Shown: positions 7,993 through 17,651 of the stretch, piece by piece
Position numbering within the stretch: the stretch's first letter is position 1
How the letters are laid out: each line of letters opens with the position of its first letter
Origin: Rubellimicrobium aerolatum
GTDB lineage: Bacteria > Pseudomonadota > Alphaproteobacteria > Rhodobacterales > Rhodobacteraceae
Reading direction: 5' to 3'
Length of the DNA: 64,000 nucleotides
Assembly (NCBI RefSeq): GCF_017872975.1
Contig: NZ_JAGGJP010000001.1
Span: 372,001 to 436,000, forward strand
Translations under genes and position numbers: made by a program
The notes under the pieces: model-generated
Database searches by the model: none
What the model was told of the DNA's origin: nothing
The model's input: only the letters and a program-made list of their open reading frames with translations

Positions 7993-9333
7993 TTAGGCGA
8001 GGATCGACGGCTCGCGCCGCGCCGGGCAGGGATCGCGCGGGCAGAGCCGGCAGGTCGGCCCGACGAGGCGGTCGTCCGGCGCGGGATTGGGCGGCGCGGG
8101 ATCGGGCGACGCGGGATCGGGCGGCGCGGGCGTCAGGAGCATCGTGGCCTCGACCAGGGGCGGACGGCCCCAGTCGGGCTCCTCCCGCCGGGAGGCGACG
8201 GCGTGGCAAAGGAAGCGCGGCGCGTCCTCCCCCGGCAGCGCCGCATGGGCGCGCAGGGCCCGGCCGGGCTGCGCCAGCGCCTCGAACAGCGGCCACAGCG
8301 GGCAGGCCCCGGCGCGCGGCAGGTCCGCCCCGTCCAGCGCCTTGAGGTGGAGGAGCGTGCCGCTCGCGTCGCAGATCGCGAGGCCGGTCGCCGGATGCCC
8401 CTGCCCCGCCGGCAGGGCCGCCAGCCGTCGCAGCACCCGGTCGATCGGGGCGCGGAAGCGGCGGGCCAGCCGGGCGGGATCGTGCGCCTCCTCGCGGGCG
8501 GCCCCGGCGAAGGCGGCGAGCGGCAGCGCCGCCGCGTCCTCGGCGTAGCGCGCGGCCCAGTCGAGCACGATCCGGCCCGCCGGGCCTTCGGGCAGGTCGT
8601 CCGGCATCCCGCCGGCCTCGGCCTCTGGGAGGTGGTGGTCGCGGGCGTCGAGCCAGGCCCCGGCGGCCTCGCGGGGGGAGGCGGCCTCGGGGGCGACGCT
8701 CTCGGGAGCCTCCAGGAAGCGGACAAGGGCGCGGCTCGATTCGGCGAGGCCCTCGCTGTCGGCCAGGATGTTGCGGAGGAAGCGGTCGCGCCAGTCGCGG
8801 TCGAGGTCCGGATTCTCGACGAGGATGCTGGAGGTGGCGCGGATGGAGGTGACGCCCGACAGGACCCGGTGCAGCGCCTGGGCGAGGCCGCGGTCGTGGC
8901 TCAGGCGGCCGGACAGTTCGGTGACGCGCCGCTCCAGCGCGGCGATGCGGGTGCCCTGCACCGAGACGAGCGCCGCCCAGCCGGGAAACCGGTCGGCGAA
9001 GTCCTGCGCGCGCGACATCTCGGGCGCGATGCGGGCGATCTCGGCCACGCCCGCGACCGCCGCGCGGAGCGCCTGGAGGCGGCCCCGATCCGGCCCTTCG
9101 CCCAGCGCGGCGGGGTCGAGGTCGAGCGCGCGGGCGATGTCGCCCAGGAGCTTGCCGCCGATCCGCCGGCGTCCATGCTCGATGAGGTTGAGATAGGAGG
9201 GCGAGATGCCGACGCTGGCCGCGAGCTCGGCCTGGCGGAGCCCGCGCTCCTGCCGCCGCTCGCGGATGCGGATGCCGGTGGGCTGGCGTTCCGGGCCCCG
9301 CTCGGGCCCACGCTCCGGCTGGCGCTCGCTCAT
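7993..9333 (-). CDS. XRE-family regulator with DUF2083 domain (ScfR/PccR-like)
   Basis: The 446-residue regulator has an N-terminal helix-turn-helix (about residues 20-80; RIRERRQERGLRQAELA, then GISPSYLNLIEHGRR). A long middle region and a DUF2083-type C-terminal domain follow, ending in the family tail CRLCPRDPCPARREPSI with three Cys. Relatives regulate short-chain acyl-CoA metabolism, such as propionyl-CoA carboxylation or glyoxylate bypass genes, probably by sensing an acyl-CoA. The ATG at 9333 has GGGAGGA upstream. Two low-complexity stretches stand out: Glu-Arg-Gly-Pro repeats before the HTH and a Pro-Asp-Pro-Ala repeat just before the Cys tail. It is divergent from the gene at 9469. 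Confidence 0.8.
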   Translation of the reverse strand: MSERQPERGPERGPERQPTGIRIRERRQERGLRQAELAASVGISPSYLNLIEHGRRRIGGKLLGDIARALDLDPAALGEGPDRGRLQALRAAVAGVAEIARIAPEMSRAQDFADRFPGWAALVSVQGTRIAALERRVTELSGRLSHDRGLAQALHRVLSGVTSIRATSSILVENPDLDRDWRDRFLRNILADSEGLAESSRALVRFLEAPESVAPEAASPREAAGAWLDARDHHLPEAEAGGMPDDLPEGPAGRIVLDWAARYAEDAAALPLAAFAGAAREEAHDPARLARRFRAPIDRVLRRLAALPAGQGHPATGLAICDASGTLLHLKALDGADLPRAGACPLWPLFEALAQPGRALRAHAALPGEDAPRFLCHAVASRREEPDWGRPPLVEATMLLTPAPPDPASPDPAPPNPAPDDRLVGPTCRLCPRDPCPARREPSILA

Positions 9334-9468
9334 GCGATCCTCCCTCGGGCGCAGGCTAGGTCGCCCGCGCCGCGCCGGCAAGGCATGGGCTCCCGCGTTA
9401 ACGGGGCGTTAGTCCGGGCGTGATAGGACGAGGGCGGGGGTTTGCAACCTTGGAGTGGGAGAACGAAC

Positions 9469-9978
9469 TTGGATCTATCAGTGACAGTCGCGGCGCCGCG
9501 TCCGGTCCCGGACCTGCGGCCCGCCGCGGACGCCGAGGCGACCGAACGCATCACGGCGCCGCCGGCCCAGCTCGCCTGGGGCGGGCCGGCCATCGCGCCC
9601 GCCTCGGCCAGCCAGATCGGCTGGGCGGCGCGCAGCCTCCTGGACCCGGCCTCCGCCGCGTCCGAAGCGGGGGCCCCGACCGGGGAGGAGGGGGAGGGGC
9701 CGAAGCGCGTGCTCAAGCCCTACGACATCCCGATGCTGCCATCGGACGACCCCGACCGCAGGCCGGCCGAGGAGGCGCGGGCCAAGGTCGCCTCCCCGCC
9801 CTCCGAGCCCGAGCCCGAGCCCGAGCGGGCCAGGGCCACGAATGGCGCGGCCCAGCCGCGCCGCGCCGCGCCATCGGCCCCGGCCGACGTGGCCGATCCG
9901 GCGCCGGACGCCCCGGCCCCGGACCCCGAGGAGCCGGCACCCGAACCCGGCGACGCCGAACGTCGAGGGGCCGGGTGA
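9469..9978 (+). CDS. Proline/alanine-rich hypothetical protein
   Basis: The product (169 residues with the TTG start at 9469) has a moderately conserved-looking N-terminal half (SVTVAAPRPVPDLRPAADA; ITAPPAQLAWGGP; KRVLKPYDIPMLPSDDP) and a disordered tail made of Pro, Ala and Glu. There is no signal peptide or membrane segment. The TTG follows GGAGTGGGAGAACGAAC, which holds a usable ribosome-binding site; an upstream TTG at 9442 is less likely. It lies about 200 bases upstream of accB on the same strand, but the gap suggests a separate transcript. Function is unknown. Confidence 0.5.
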   Translation: MDLSVTVAAPRPVPDLRPAADAEATERITAPPAQLAWGGPAIAPASASQIGWAARSLLDPASAASEAGAPTGEEGEGPKRVLKPYDIPMLPSDDPDRRPAEEARAKVASPPSEPEPEPERARATNGAAQPRRAAPSAPADVADPAPDAPAPDPEEPAPEPGDAERRGAG

Positions 9979-10185
9979 GGCCTTGCCCATCCGGGGGCGG
10001 CGCAGGTCGCCCCCGGATCCCGGCCCGCGCCGCCGGGCCCGCCCTTCCGTCGCGACTTTCCAGCCCGGGCCGCTTGCCGTATAAGCCCCGACCAATCGGC
10101 CTCCGGCCGCCGGGCTTGCCCGGGCGGGAGAGCCGGGCAACGGCCGCGCGACGGTCGATGGCAAGGACGAGGCGAAAGGCACTTC

Positions 10186-10674
10186 ATGAGCGACAAGACC
10201 CCCCATGACAGCGACGTGAGCTTCATCCGCGCGCTGGCCGAGCTGCTGCGGGCCAACGATCTGACGGAGCTCGAGGTCAAGCGCGAATACGGCGACAACG
10301 ACCGGCTGAACGTCCGGGTGTCGCGTCGGGGAGAGGTCGTGACGGTGGCCGCCCCGGCATCCCTGTCCGCGCCCGTCATCGCTTCGGCCCCGGCCGCCCT
10401 GGCGCCGGCCCCGGCCGCCCCGAGCGACCCCGCCTCGCATCCCGGCGCGGTGACCTCGCCCATGGTCGGCACCGTCTATCTCCAGGGCGAGCCGGGCGTG
10501 CCGCCCTTCGTCTCGGTCGGCCAGTCGGTGAAGGTGGGCGACACGCTCCTCATCATCGAGGCGATGAAGACGATGAACCAGATCCCCGCGCCCCACGCGG
10601 GCGTCGTCAAGCGCATCCTGGTCGAGGACGGCGCGCCGGTCGAATACGGCGCCCCCCTCGTCATCGTCGAGTGA
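10186..10674 (+). CDS. accB: Acetyl-CoA carboxylase biotin carboxyl carrier protein
   Basis: AccB carries the biotin that shuttles carboxylate between biotin carboxylase and carboxyltransferase in malonyl-CoA synthesis, the first step of fatty-acid synthesis. The 162-residue protein has a helical N-terminal region (about 1-55), a flexible Ala/Pro linker (about 60-85) and the biotinyl domain with the biotin site EAMKTMN at Lys128 and the AccB-specific thumb around [16 protein letters not shown]. Length is normal. The ATG at 10186 has AGGCGAAAGGC upstream. accC follows five bases after the stop, so the two form the classical accBC operon. Confidence 0.95.
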   Translation: MSDKTPHDSDVSFIRALAELLRANDLTELEVKREYGDNDRLNVRVSRRGEVVTVAAPASLSAPVIASAPAALAPAPAAPSDPASHPGAVTSPMVGTVYLQGEPGVPPFVSVGQSVKVGDTLLIIEAMKTMNQIPAPHAGVVKRILVEDGAPVEYGAPLVIVE

Positions 10675-10679
10675 GCGGG

Positions 10680-12035
10680 ATGTTCGACAAGATCCTGATC
10701 GCCAACCGGGGCGAGATCGCGCTGCGCGTCGTGCGCGCCTGCCGCGAGATGGGCATCCAGTCCGTCGCGGTCCATTCCACCGCCGACGCCGATGCCATGC
10801 ACGTCCGCATGGCCGACGAGGCCATCTGCATCGGCCCGCCGCCGTCCTCGCAAAGCTACCTGAGCTTCCCTTCCATCATCTCGGCCTGCGAGATCACCGG
10901 CGCGCAGGCCATCCATCCGGGCTACGGCTTCCTGAGCGAGAACGCCGCCTTCGTGCAGGCGGTCGAGGACCACGGCATCACCTTCATCGGCCCCACGGCG
11001 GAGCATATCCGCATCATGGGCGACAAGATCACCGCCAAGGAAACGGCCAAGGCGCTCGGCATCCCGGTGGTGCCCGGCTCGGACGGCGGCGTGCCCACGC
11101 TGGCCGACGCCAGGCGGGTCGCCGGGGAGATCGGCTATCCGGTCATCATCAAGGCCACGGCGGGCGGCGGCGGGCGCGGCATGAAGGTCGCGCGCGACGA
11201 GGACGAGATCGAGACGGCGTTCCAGACCGCGCGGAGCGAGGCCAAGGCCGCCTTCGGCAACGACGAGGTCTACATCGAGAAATACCTCACCACGCCGCGG
11301 CACATCGAGATCCAGGTCTTCGGCGACGGCAAGGGCCAGGCGGTCCACCTGGGCGAGCGGGACTGCTCGCTCCAGCGCCGGCACCAGAAGGTGCTGGAGG
11401 AGGCGCCGGGCCCCGTCATCACGCCCGAGCAGCGCGAGCGGATCGGCAAGGTCTGCGCCGAGGCCGTGGCGAAGATCAACTACATCGGCGCCGGCACCAT
11501 CGAGTTCCTGTTCGAGAACGGCGAGTTCTACTTCATCGAGATGAACACCCGCCTGCAGGTGGAGCATCCGGTGACCGAGGCGATCTTCGGCGTGGACCTC
11601 GTGCGCGAGCAGATCCGCGTGGCCTGCGGGCTGCCCATGTCCTTCGGGCAGGACGACCTGAAGATCAACGGTCACGCCATCGAGGTGCGGATCAACGCCG
11701 AGAAGCTGCCGAACTTCGCGCCCTCGCCCGGCAAGATCACCCAATATCACGCGCCGGGCGGCCTGGGCGTGCGGATGGATTCGGCGCTCTACGACGGCTA
11801 CCGCATCCCGCCCTACTACGATTCGCTCATCGCCAAGCTGATCGTGCACGGGCGCGACCGGCCCGAGGCGCTGGCGCGGCTGTCGCGCGCCCTGTCCGAG
11901 CTGATCGTGGACGGCGTGGACACGACCATCCCGCTCTTCCACGCGCTGACCGCGGACCCGGCGATCCAGGCGGGCGACTACGACATCCACTGGCTCGAGC
12001 GCTGGCTGCGGGAGAACATGGCTGCCCCCGCGTGA
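10680..12035 (+). CDS. accC: Acetyl-CoA carboxylase biotin carboxylase subunit
   Basis: AccC uses ATP and bicarbonate to carboxylate the biotin on AccB. The 451-residue protein shows the standard order: N-terminal [19 protein letters not shown]-grasp domain with the glycine-rich GGGGRGMK loop (about residues 163-170), the metal-binding [29 protein letters not shown] segment (described here by its key Glu, Asn and Arg residues), and the C-terminal biotin carboxylase domain. I take the ATG at 10680 as start because it gives the universal N terminus; a GTG at 10671 overlaps the accB stop. aat starts within its stop codon, so accB-accC-aat is one transcript. Confidence 0.95.
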   Translation: MFDKILIANRGEIALRVVRACREMGIQSVAVHSTADADAMHVRMADEAICIGPPPSSQSYLSFPSIISACEITGAQAIHPGYGFLSENAAFVQAVEDHGITFIGPTAEHIRIMGDKITAKETAKALGIPVVPGSDGGVPTLADARRVAGEIGYPVIIKATAGGGGRGMKVARDEDEIETAFQTARSEAKAAFGNDEVYIEKYLTTPRHIEIQVFGDGKGQAVHLGERDCSLQRRHQKVLEEAPGPVITPEQRERIGKVCAEAVAKINYIGAGTIEFLFENGEFYFIEMNTRLQVEHPVTEAIFGVDLVREQIRVACGLPMSFGQDDLKINGHAIEVRINAEKLPNFAPSPGKITQYHAPGGLGVRMDSALYDGYRIPPYYDSLIAKLIVHGRDRPEALARLSRALSELIVDGVDTTIPLFHALTADPAIQAGDYDIHWLERWLRENMAAPA

Positions 12036-12616
12036 GAGGGGCGGACCTGTCGCCCGAGCTGCTGCTCGCGGCGTATCGGCAGGGGGTCTTCCCCATGGCC
12101 GAGAGCCGGGACGACCCGGAGGTGTTCTGGGTCGATCCCCGGCAGCGGGGCATCCTGCCGCTCGACGGCTTCCGCGTCTCGCGCAGCCTCGGCCGCACGC
12201 TGCGGCGGGGCACCTTCCGGGTCAGCGCCGACACGGCCTTCGCGGAGGTCGTCGCCGGCTGCGCCGACCGGCAGGACACCTGGATCAGCGAACCCATCGC
12301 GCGGGCCTATGTCGCGCTGCACCGGCGGGGCTGGGCGCATTCCGTCGAGGTCTGGGACGGCGAGGCTCTGGCGGGCGGCGTCTACGGCGTGGCGATCGGC
12401 GCGGCCTTCTTCGGCGAGAGCATGTTCTCGCGCCGGACCGACGCCTCGAAGATCGCGCTCGCGCATCTGGTCGGGCGGCTGCGGGCCGGCGGCTTCACCC
12501 TGCTCGACACGCAGTTCCTGACGCCGCACCTCCAGAGCCTCGGCGGGGTCGAGATCCCGCGCGCGGCCTACCGGCGACTTTTGGCAGGGGCGCTGGCGCG
12601 GGAGGCGCGGTTCTAG
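12032..12616 (+). CDS. aat: Leucyl/phenylalanyl-tRNA-protein transferase
   Basis: Aat adds Leu or Phe from tRNA to proteins with N-terminal Lys or Arg, which marks them for ClpS/ClpAP degradation by the N-degron pathway. The 194-residue protein has the family signatures: [14 protein letters not shown] near the N terminus, the WWxP-like segment [14 protein letters not shown] (about 31-44), [20 protein letters not shown] (about 114-133) and [16 protein letters not shown] near the end. The GTG start overlaps the accC stop by four bases. The stop codon overlaps that of the convergent DUF2155 gene through a shared CTAG. Confidence 0.93.
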   Translation: MRGADLSPELLLAAYRQGVFPMAESRDDPEVFWVDPRQRGILPLDGFRVSRSLGRTLRRGTFRVSADTAFAEVVAGCADRQDTWISEPIARAYVALHRRGWAHSVEVWDGEALAGGVYGVAIGAAFFGESMFSRRTDASKIALAHLVGRLRAGGFTLLDTQFLTPHLQSLGGVEIPRAAYRRLLAGALAREARF

Positions 12617-13017
12617 GAGGTCCCCAGGCAGCGGAGCACCCAGACGTCGTAGCGCGGGTGGTCCACGGCGGAGAGCGCGGGCGAGGAGGCGAGGAGCCAG
12701 CCCTCGAAGACCGGGGCGTCGTCCGGCAGGGCGCGGACGCCGACCAGCGCGTAGGCGTCGCCCGAGGGATTGTCGGCCGGGTAGCGGCATTCCGAGAGCG
12801 TGACGCGGATGCGGCCGATCTCGCCCGTCTCGCCGTCGCGCAGCTCCAGGTCCGAGGTGGTGCCGTTGATCTTGTCTAGGACGCGCAGCACGGCCCCCGG
12901 CGCCGAGACCGCCTCGGTTCCGGCCGACGGCCGGGCGGCGGGGTCGAGCGTCAGGGTCGTCTGCGCCCCGGCCGCGAGCGGCGCGGCGAGGAGCGACAGG
13001 AGAAGCGCCCGCCTCAT
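12613..13017 (-). CDS. DUF2155 domain periplasmic protein
   Basis: The 134-residue product has a signal peptide (about 1-18, cleaved after Ala-Gly-Ala) and the DUF2155 domain, which Rhodobacterales and related alphaproteobacteria encode next to an NDUFA12 gene. Visible family features are AVLRVLDKINGTTSDLEL, the IRVTLSECRYPADNP segment with its Cys, FEGWLLASSPALSAVDHPRYDVWVLRC and the closing Cys. The function is unknown, possibly envelope related. It overlaps the upstream mlaD stop by four bases (ATGA), so it is the last gene of the NDUFA12-mlaD-DUF2155 operon. Its stop overlaps that of aat. Confidence 0.85.
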   Translation of the reverse strand: MRRALLLSLLAAPLAAGAQTTLTLDPAARPSAGTEAVSAPGAVLRVLDKINGTTSDLELRDGETGEIGRIRVTLSECRYPADNPSGDAYALVGVRALPDDAPVFEGWLLASSPALSAVDHPRYDVWVLRCLGTS

Positions 13018-13352
13018 GGCGCGGAACCTTCTCCGCCCGAGACGTAGCGCAGCAGGAGATGCGACAGGCTGAGCGCGTCCCGCGCGTCGCGGATCCCGCC
13101 GCCGTCAGGCAGGCTGTCCGGGGAGCCGCCGGGGACGATCTCGATGAAGGCGCCGCCGAGGAGCCCCTCGCTCGCCACCACGGCCGCCGAGTCGTCGGGG
13201 ATCGGCACGGCGGCGTTCACGGCCATCCGGGCGGTGGCGCGGTAGGTCCGGGGGCCGCCCTGGCCGGTGGCGCGGGCGGCGTGAAGCAGGAAGCCCGCGG
13301 CGACCAGCACGACGGGCGCGCCGGCCAGCACCTCGACCGGGCTTTCGCGCAT
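13014..13352 (-). CDS. MlaD-like MCE-domain protein, internally shortened
   Basis: MlaD is the periplasmic substrate-binding ring of the Mla phospholipid transporter that keeps outer-membrane lipid asymmetry. The N-terminal membrane anchor (VEVLAGAPVVLVAAGFLLHAA) and the second half of the MCE domain (IPDDSAAVVASEGLLGGAFIEIVPGG, then SLSHLLLRYVSG) are clear. The usual first half of the MCE domain, the stretch with the RMAGVKVG-type motif, is absent: the sequence passes from GGPR straight to TYRATARMAV. At 112 residues it is some 40 residues shorter than ordinary MlaD from this order. The frame is intact and both ends overlap neighbours by four bases and one base, so it is expressed but probably impaired or altered. 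Confidence 0.7.
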   Translation of the reverse strand: MRESPVEVLAGAPVVLVAAGFLLHAARATGQGGPRTYRATARMAVNAAVPIPDDSAAVVASEGLLGGAFIEIVPGGSPDSLPDGGGIRDARDALSLSHLLLRYVSGGEGSAP

Positions 13353-13735
13353 CACTCGGGCGTCCAGGCTTCGTAGTCCTGGCGCTTCACGGGATCGACG
13401 CGGCGGAGCGAGCCGGGCGGCGCGTAGGCGTGCTGCGTGCCGGTGAGGTTGGGGAGCGAGGGCTTCTCCCAGGCGCGGCGGACGAGGGGCCGCTCGGTCG
13501 GGGGCTCGTCCCAGGTGCGGTGGAGCCAGCCGAACCATTCGTTGGGCACGCGGGTCGCCTCGACCTCGCCGCTGTAGATGACCCAGCGCGAGGAGTCGTC
13601 GGCGGTGCGGTAGTAGACATTGCCGACCGCGTCCTCGCCCACGCGGACGCCCCGGCGGGCTGTCCAGATCTGGGTGCCGAAGGTCTGGCCATTCCACCAG
13701 GTGAAGGTGCGCTTGAGAAGGTCCGAGATTGCCAT
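13352..13735 (-). CDS. NADH:ubiquinone oxidoreductase subunit NDUFA12 (B17.2-like)
   Basis: This 127-residue protein is the bacterial form of the complex I accessory subunit NDUFA12, found in alphaproteobacteria and mitochondria. Conserved features include TWWNGQTFGTQIWTARRG near the N terminus, VGEDAVGNVYYRT (about 32-44), RWVIYSGEVEATRVPNEWFGWLHRT (key residues Trp, Tyr, Pro-x-Glu-Trp) and LPNLTGTQHAYAPPGSL. The ATG at 13735 gives the expected start; in-frame sequence upstream is Arg/Pro-rich and unlike the family. It heads the operon with mlaD (one-base TGATG overlap) and DUF2155, away from the main nuo cluster. Confidence 0.9.
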   Translation of the reverse strand: MAISDLLKRTFTWWNGQTFGTQIWTARRGVRVGEDAVGNVYYRTADDSSRWVIYSGEVEATRVPNEWFGWLHRTWDEPPTERPLVRRAWEKPSLPNLTGTQHAYAPPGSLRRVDPVKRQDYEAWTPE

Positions 13736-13837
13736 GGTGCGACTCCGCCGACTGCGCCTTCCATGCCCCGGATGGGGAGCGGGGTCAATGTCGGCCCGGG
13801 GCGAATGCCCAGGTGCGGGCGCGGCTGGGCGCACGGT

Positions 13838-13897
13838 AGGGGCTCTGCCCCTCGCCCCGTCGGGGCTTCACCCCGGGATGCTTGGGACCGGAGGAAG
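13838..13897 (-). repeat. Degenerate copy of dispersed terminator-like repeat (family 1)
   Basis: Read on the minus strand, it runs from a CAAGCATCCCGGGG core to a GGGGCAGAGCCCC hairpin, matching the copies at 14486 and 35334 with scattered mismatches. It lies 100 bases upstream of the NDUFA12 start. Confidence 0.55.
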
Positions 13898-14485
13898 GGG
13901 GGGCTCGGACAGACTAAATCCCCGCGAAGCCTCCGGGTTCACTCCCAGGCTCGCGGGGACCAGGCGCGCGCGCGAGCGGGAGCACCGGCCGCCATTGGGC
14001 GGGCTGGGTCTCAGTGGCATCGAGGGAGAACGCCCGTGGGGCGCCTCGGCCTCCCTGGCCGGGTATCTGGCCGCTCCTGGCCCATCGCGTTCGTTCGAGC
14101 CCTCCTTGCGGATGGGCGTCCCTTCGTCCTTGTCTCTCCTTTCCGCCCCCTGCCGTCGGGGCCGGCGTCTCCGCCCCTGGGGAGCGCCGGGCCGTGCGGC
14201 GGGGAAGCCGCTGCGTGTGGTCGTGCGGGGGAGAGAATGCCAGCTAGGCGTTAACGCCGTCCGACAGCAACGAACGCTCAGCCCGCAGTTCGCGCAACGC
14301 CCCCGCCCGCCGTGCCACGCGCGCGAGGGCGGGGCGAGTCGGATCGGAGGCTCAGCGCGGGGCTGGGCGCCGGGGGGACGGGCCGCCCGCTCCGCCGGCG
14401 CGGCCGTGGCGGGCGGAGGCCCGCCCGGCGGGACAGCACGGGGCCGCACCGGGCGCGCGCCCCGCCACCGCGCGCGCTCCTGGCC

Positions 14486-14547
14486 TTCTTTGGCTCCAAG
14501 TATCCCGGGGGGAGGCTCCGCAGGAGACGGGGGGCAGAGCCCCCCTC
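14486..14547 (+). repeat. Dispersed terminator-like repeat (family 1)
   Basis: The element consists of TTCTTTGGCTCCAAGTATCC, a CGGGGGG run, a short spacer and a hairpin GGGGGGC-AGA-GCCCCCC (14529-14545). It closely matches the copy at 35334-35397. It lies just past the 3' end of the RidA gene (minus strand), so it may terminate that gene. Confidence 0.75.
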
Positions 14548-14565
14548 GGCGGTGGACGCGGGGAC

Positions 14566-14955
14566 TCAGGCGTCGGGCTTCAGGGCCTCCGCCTCGATCT
14601 CGATGCGGTGGCGGAGGTCGATCAGGCCGGCCTCGATCATGGTGGCGGCGGGCGGGTGGGCGGCGAAGGCGGCGCGGAGGAGCGGCCAGCAGGGCTCGAA
14701 GTCGGCGCGGTCGGGCAGGATGTAGCGGACCCGCACCACGTCGGCGAGGGCGCAGCCCGCCTCGCGCAGCGCCGCCTCCAGGATGCGGAGCGCGAGGGCG
14801 CACTGGTCCTCCACGCGCGCGGGGATCGCGCCGGTGGCGGGGTCGGTGCCGGTGGTGCCGGAGACCAGGACCCAGGGGCCCGCCACCACGGCGCGGCAGT
14901 AGCCCACGCGCCCCTCCCAGGGGCCACCGGAGGGGATGCGTCGGATCGGAGGCAT
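14566..14955 (-). CDS. RidA family (YjgF/YER057c/UK114) protein
   Basis: The 129-residue protein belongs to the RidA superfamily, cytosolic trimers that hydrolyse reactive enamine/imine intermediates or, in divergent subgroups, act on other small molecules. Features visible are VGYCRAVVAGPWVLVSGTTG (residues about 17-36), the central VVRVRYILPDRADFEP, the HPPAATMIEAGLIDLRHRIEIEAEA closing strands and the conserved Arg near the C terminus. The sequence resembles the RidA-6/7-like subgroup more than canonical RidA, so the substrate is uncertain. It follows the damaged glycosyltransferase by 22 bases on the same strand. Confidence 0.8.
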   Translation of the reverse strand: MPPIRRIPSGGPWEGRVGYCRAVVAGPWVLVSGTTGTDPATGAIPARVEDQCALALRILEAALREAGCALADVVRVRYILPDRADFEPCWPLLRAAFAAHPPAATMIEAGLIDLRHRIEIEAEALKPDA

Positions 14956-14977
14956 GGGCGGATCTCCGGGGGATGGC

Positions 14978-15995
14978 TCAGGCGTGGCGGGCTCCGGCCC
15001 GCCAGCGGCCTTCGGCCTTCTGCATGAGCTTGGCCCAAAGGTCCCGGACGGTCTTGCCGAGGCGGCGGCGCGGCAGGCCCATGACCTCGCGGTAGAGCGG
15101 CAGCCCCAGTCGGTCCAAGCCCATCCGCCCCGAGGCCGCCTCGCGCGCCAACCGGCGGAAGAGCCGCCGGAAGCCCGTCCGCTTCTCGGCGGGCAAGTGC
15201 CAGACGGTCAGGGCCTCGTCGGCGGGACGGGCGTCGTGGACGCGCAGGGTCGTCCAGATGCGGCGCACGAAGGGGTTGGCGGTGCCCAGCCGGTAGCCGT
15301 TGGCGGCGTAGATGCAGCTCAGGAAGTGCGCCTCCTCGCGGATCTCCACGGGCTCGCCGGCGGCGATGGGGGCCCAGAAGGCGTCGATCTGGCCGGCGAT
15401 GCGGAGGATCTCGGCACGGGTCGCCGCGAAGATCTCGCCGCCGCAGTAGCGCAGCGAGTCCGGCCCCTGCCCCGTCACCCGCCGCAGGTAGGCGGCCATG
15501 CCCTCGCCCGAGCAGCCGTTGATCGGGGCGGCCTCGGAGCCGTCGTCGAGGAGCAGGGTCAGGACGCCATGGGCCTCGATGGCTTGGGCCATGGCGCCGA
15601 CCGGCCGGGGCCAGACGCAGTCGGAGTCGAGCACGACGTAGCGGTCGTGCACGGGGTCGGCGGCGATGCGATCGAGGATGTCGAGGATGTAGAGCTGGTT
15701 CCCCCAGGAGCGGACGTCGGGCCTTTCGATCCGGTGGGCGATGGGCAGGCGGACCACCTCCACGTCGAGCCGGGCAAGGTAGGCGGCGACATCTACGCCG
15801 TCGATGCGCGGCGGCGCGGCTGGAGGCGAAGAAGACGCAGACGCAGCGCCAGTAGATCGCCTGGGTCCGGGGGTCGTCCGAGCGGGTCCCGACCTGGGGG
15901 AAGAAGGTGGCGGTGGCGGGGTCGTCGGCCACGAACCAGGTGCAGATGGCGGTTCCCGCCGCGAGCGCATCCCGCGGCCTCGTCTCTGGCGACAT
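14978..15995 (-). pseudogene. Glycosyltransferase-like gene with frameshift
   Basis: Two frames together make one protein. From the ATG at 15995 the first frame gives SPETRPRDALAAGTAICTWF... down to a FFASS segment (about 15826). The similarity then continues in another frame from IDGVDVAAYLARLDVEVVRL (about 15805) to the stop at 14978, through YVVLDSDCVWPRPVGAM, which holds a DxD motif typical of nucleotide-sugar binding, and YCGGEIFAATRAEI. The break is in a GC-only run at 15806-15819, and some 15-20 residues expected between the blocks seem missing, so a small deletion is likelier than a base-call error. The remainder looks intact, which suggests recent damage. It follows clpX on the same strand. 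Confidence 0.7.
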
Positions 15996-16146
15996 GTGAG
16001 CTTCGTCCCCCAATCGCTTGCGCGGCCGACGGGTTTCCGGCGCCGCCAGCGCGGACTCCCTAGCGGGCGCGGGCGCGGGAGTCGAGGGCCGGGCGGGCGG
16101 CGAAGGCGGGATCGGGGGCCTGCCCAGGGGAGCGGCATCCGCATGG

Positions 16147-16179
16147 AAAAAGGGCGGCGAAGCCCTGCCCCGCCGCCCC
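16147..16179 (-). terminator. Intrinsic terminator of clpX
   Basis: On the minus strand a GGGCGGCG/CGCCGCCC stem with an inner loop is followed by TTTTT. It lies 24 bases past the clpX stop and is a well-formed terminator. Confidence 0.8.
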
Positions 16180-16202
16180 GATGCTATCCGCCGGCCGGAC
16201 CC

Positions 16203-17474
<1,272 letters not shown>

Positions 17475-17651
17475 GTGACTCCTCTGGCCCCGGGGGCCCT
17501 CCGCTTGCCCCTGGGGGCTCGTCCTTGCCCCGCGTGGGGGTTCGCCGGCGCCCGGCCGAGCCGCCGTCCGTCGGACAGGTTAGGCCACGCGTCCCGGCTC
17601 CACAACTCCGAAATCCACCCCCGGGTCCTTGGCCGGGGGCGGCCGTTCGCC

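Larger units (their letters stand above)
13736..14565. other. Gene-free 830-bp stretch flanked by inverted hairpin repeats
   Basis: I see no convincing gene in this stretch: the open frames that cross it are Arg/Pro/Ala-rich composites without start signals or family resemblance. It holds two inverted copies of the dispersed repeat described at 13838-13897 and 14486-14547 and, between them, a perfect 12-base palindrome GGCGTTAACGCC (14247-14258). The interior could be the remains of a decayed gene bounded by its terminators. It contains whatever promoter serves the NDUFA12 operon near 13736. Confidence 0.5.
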
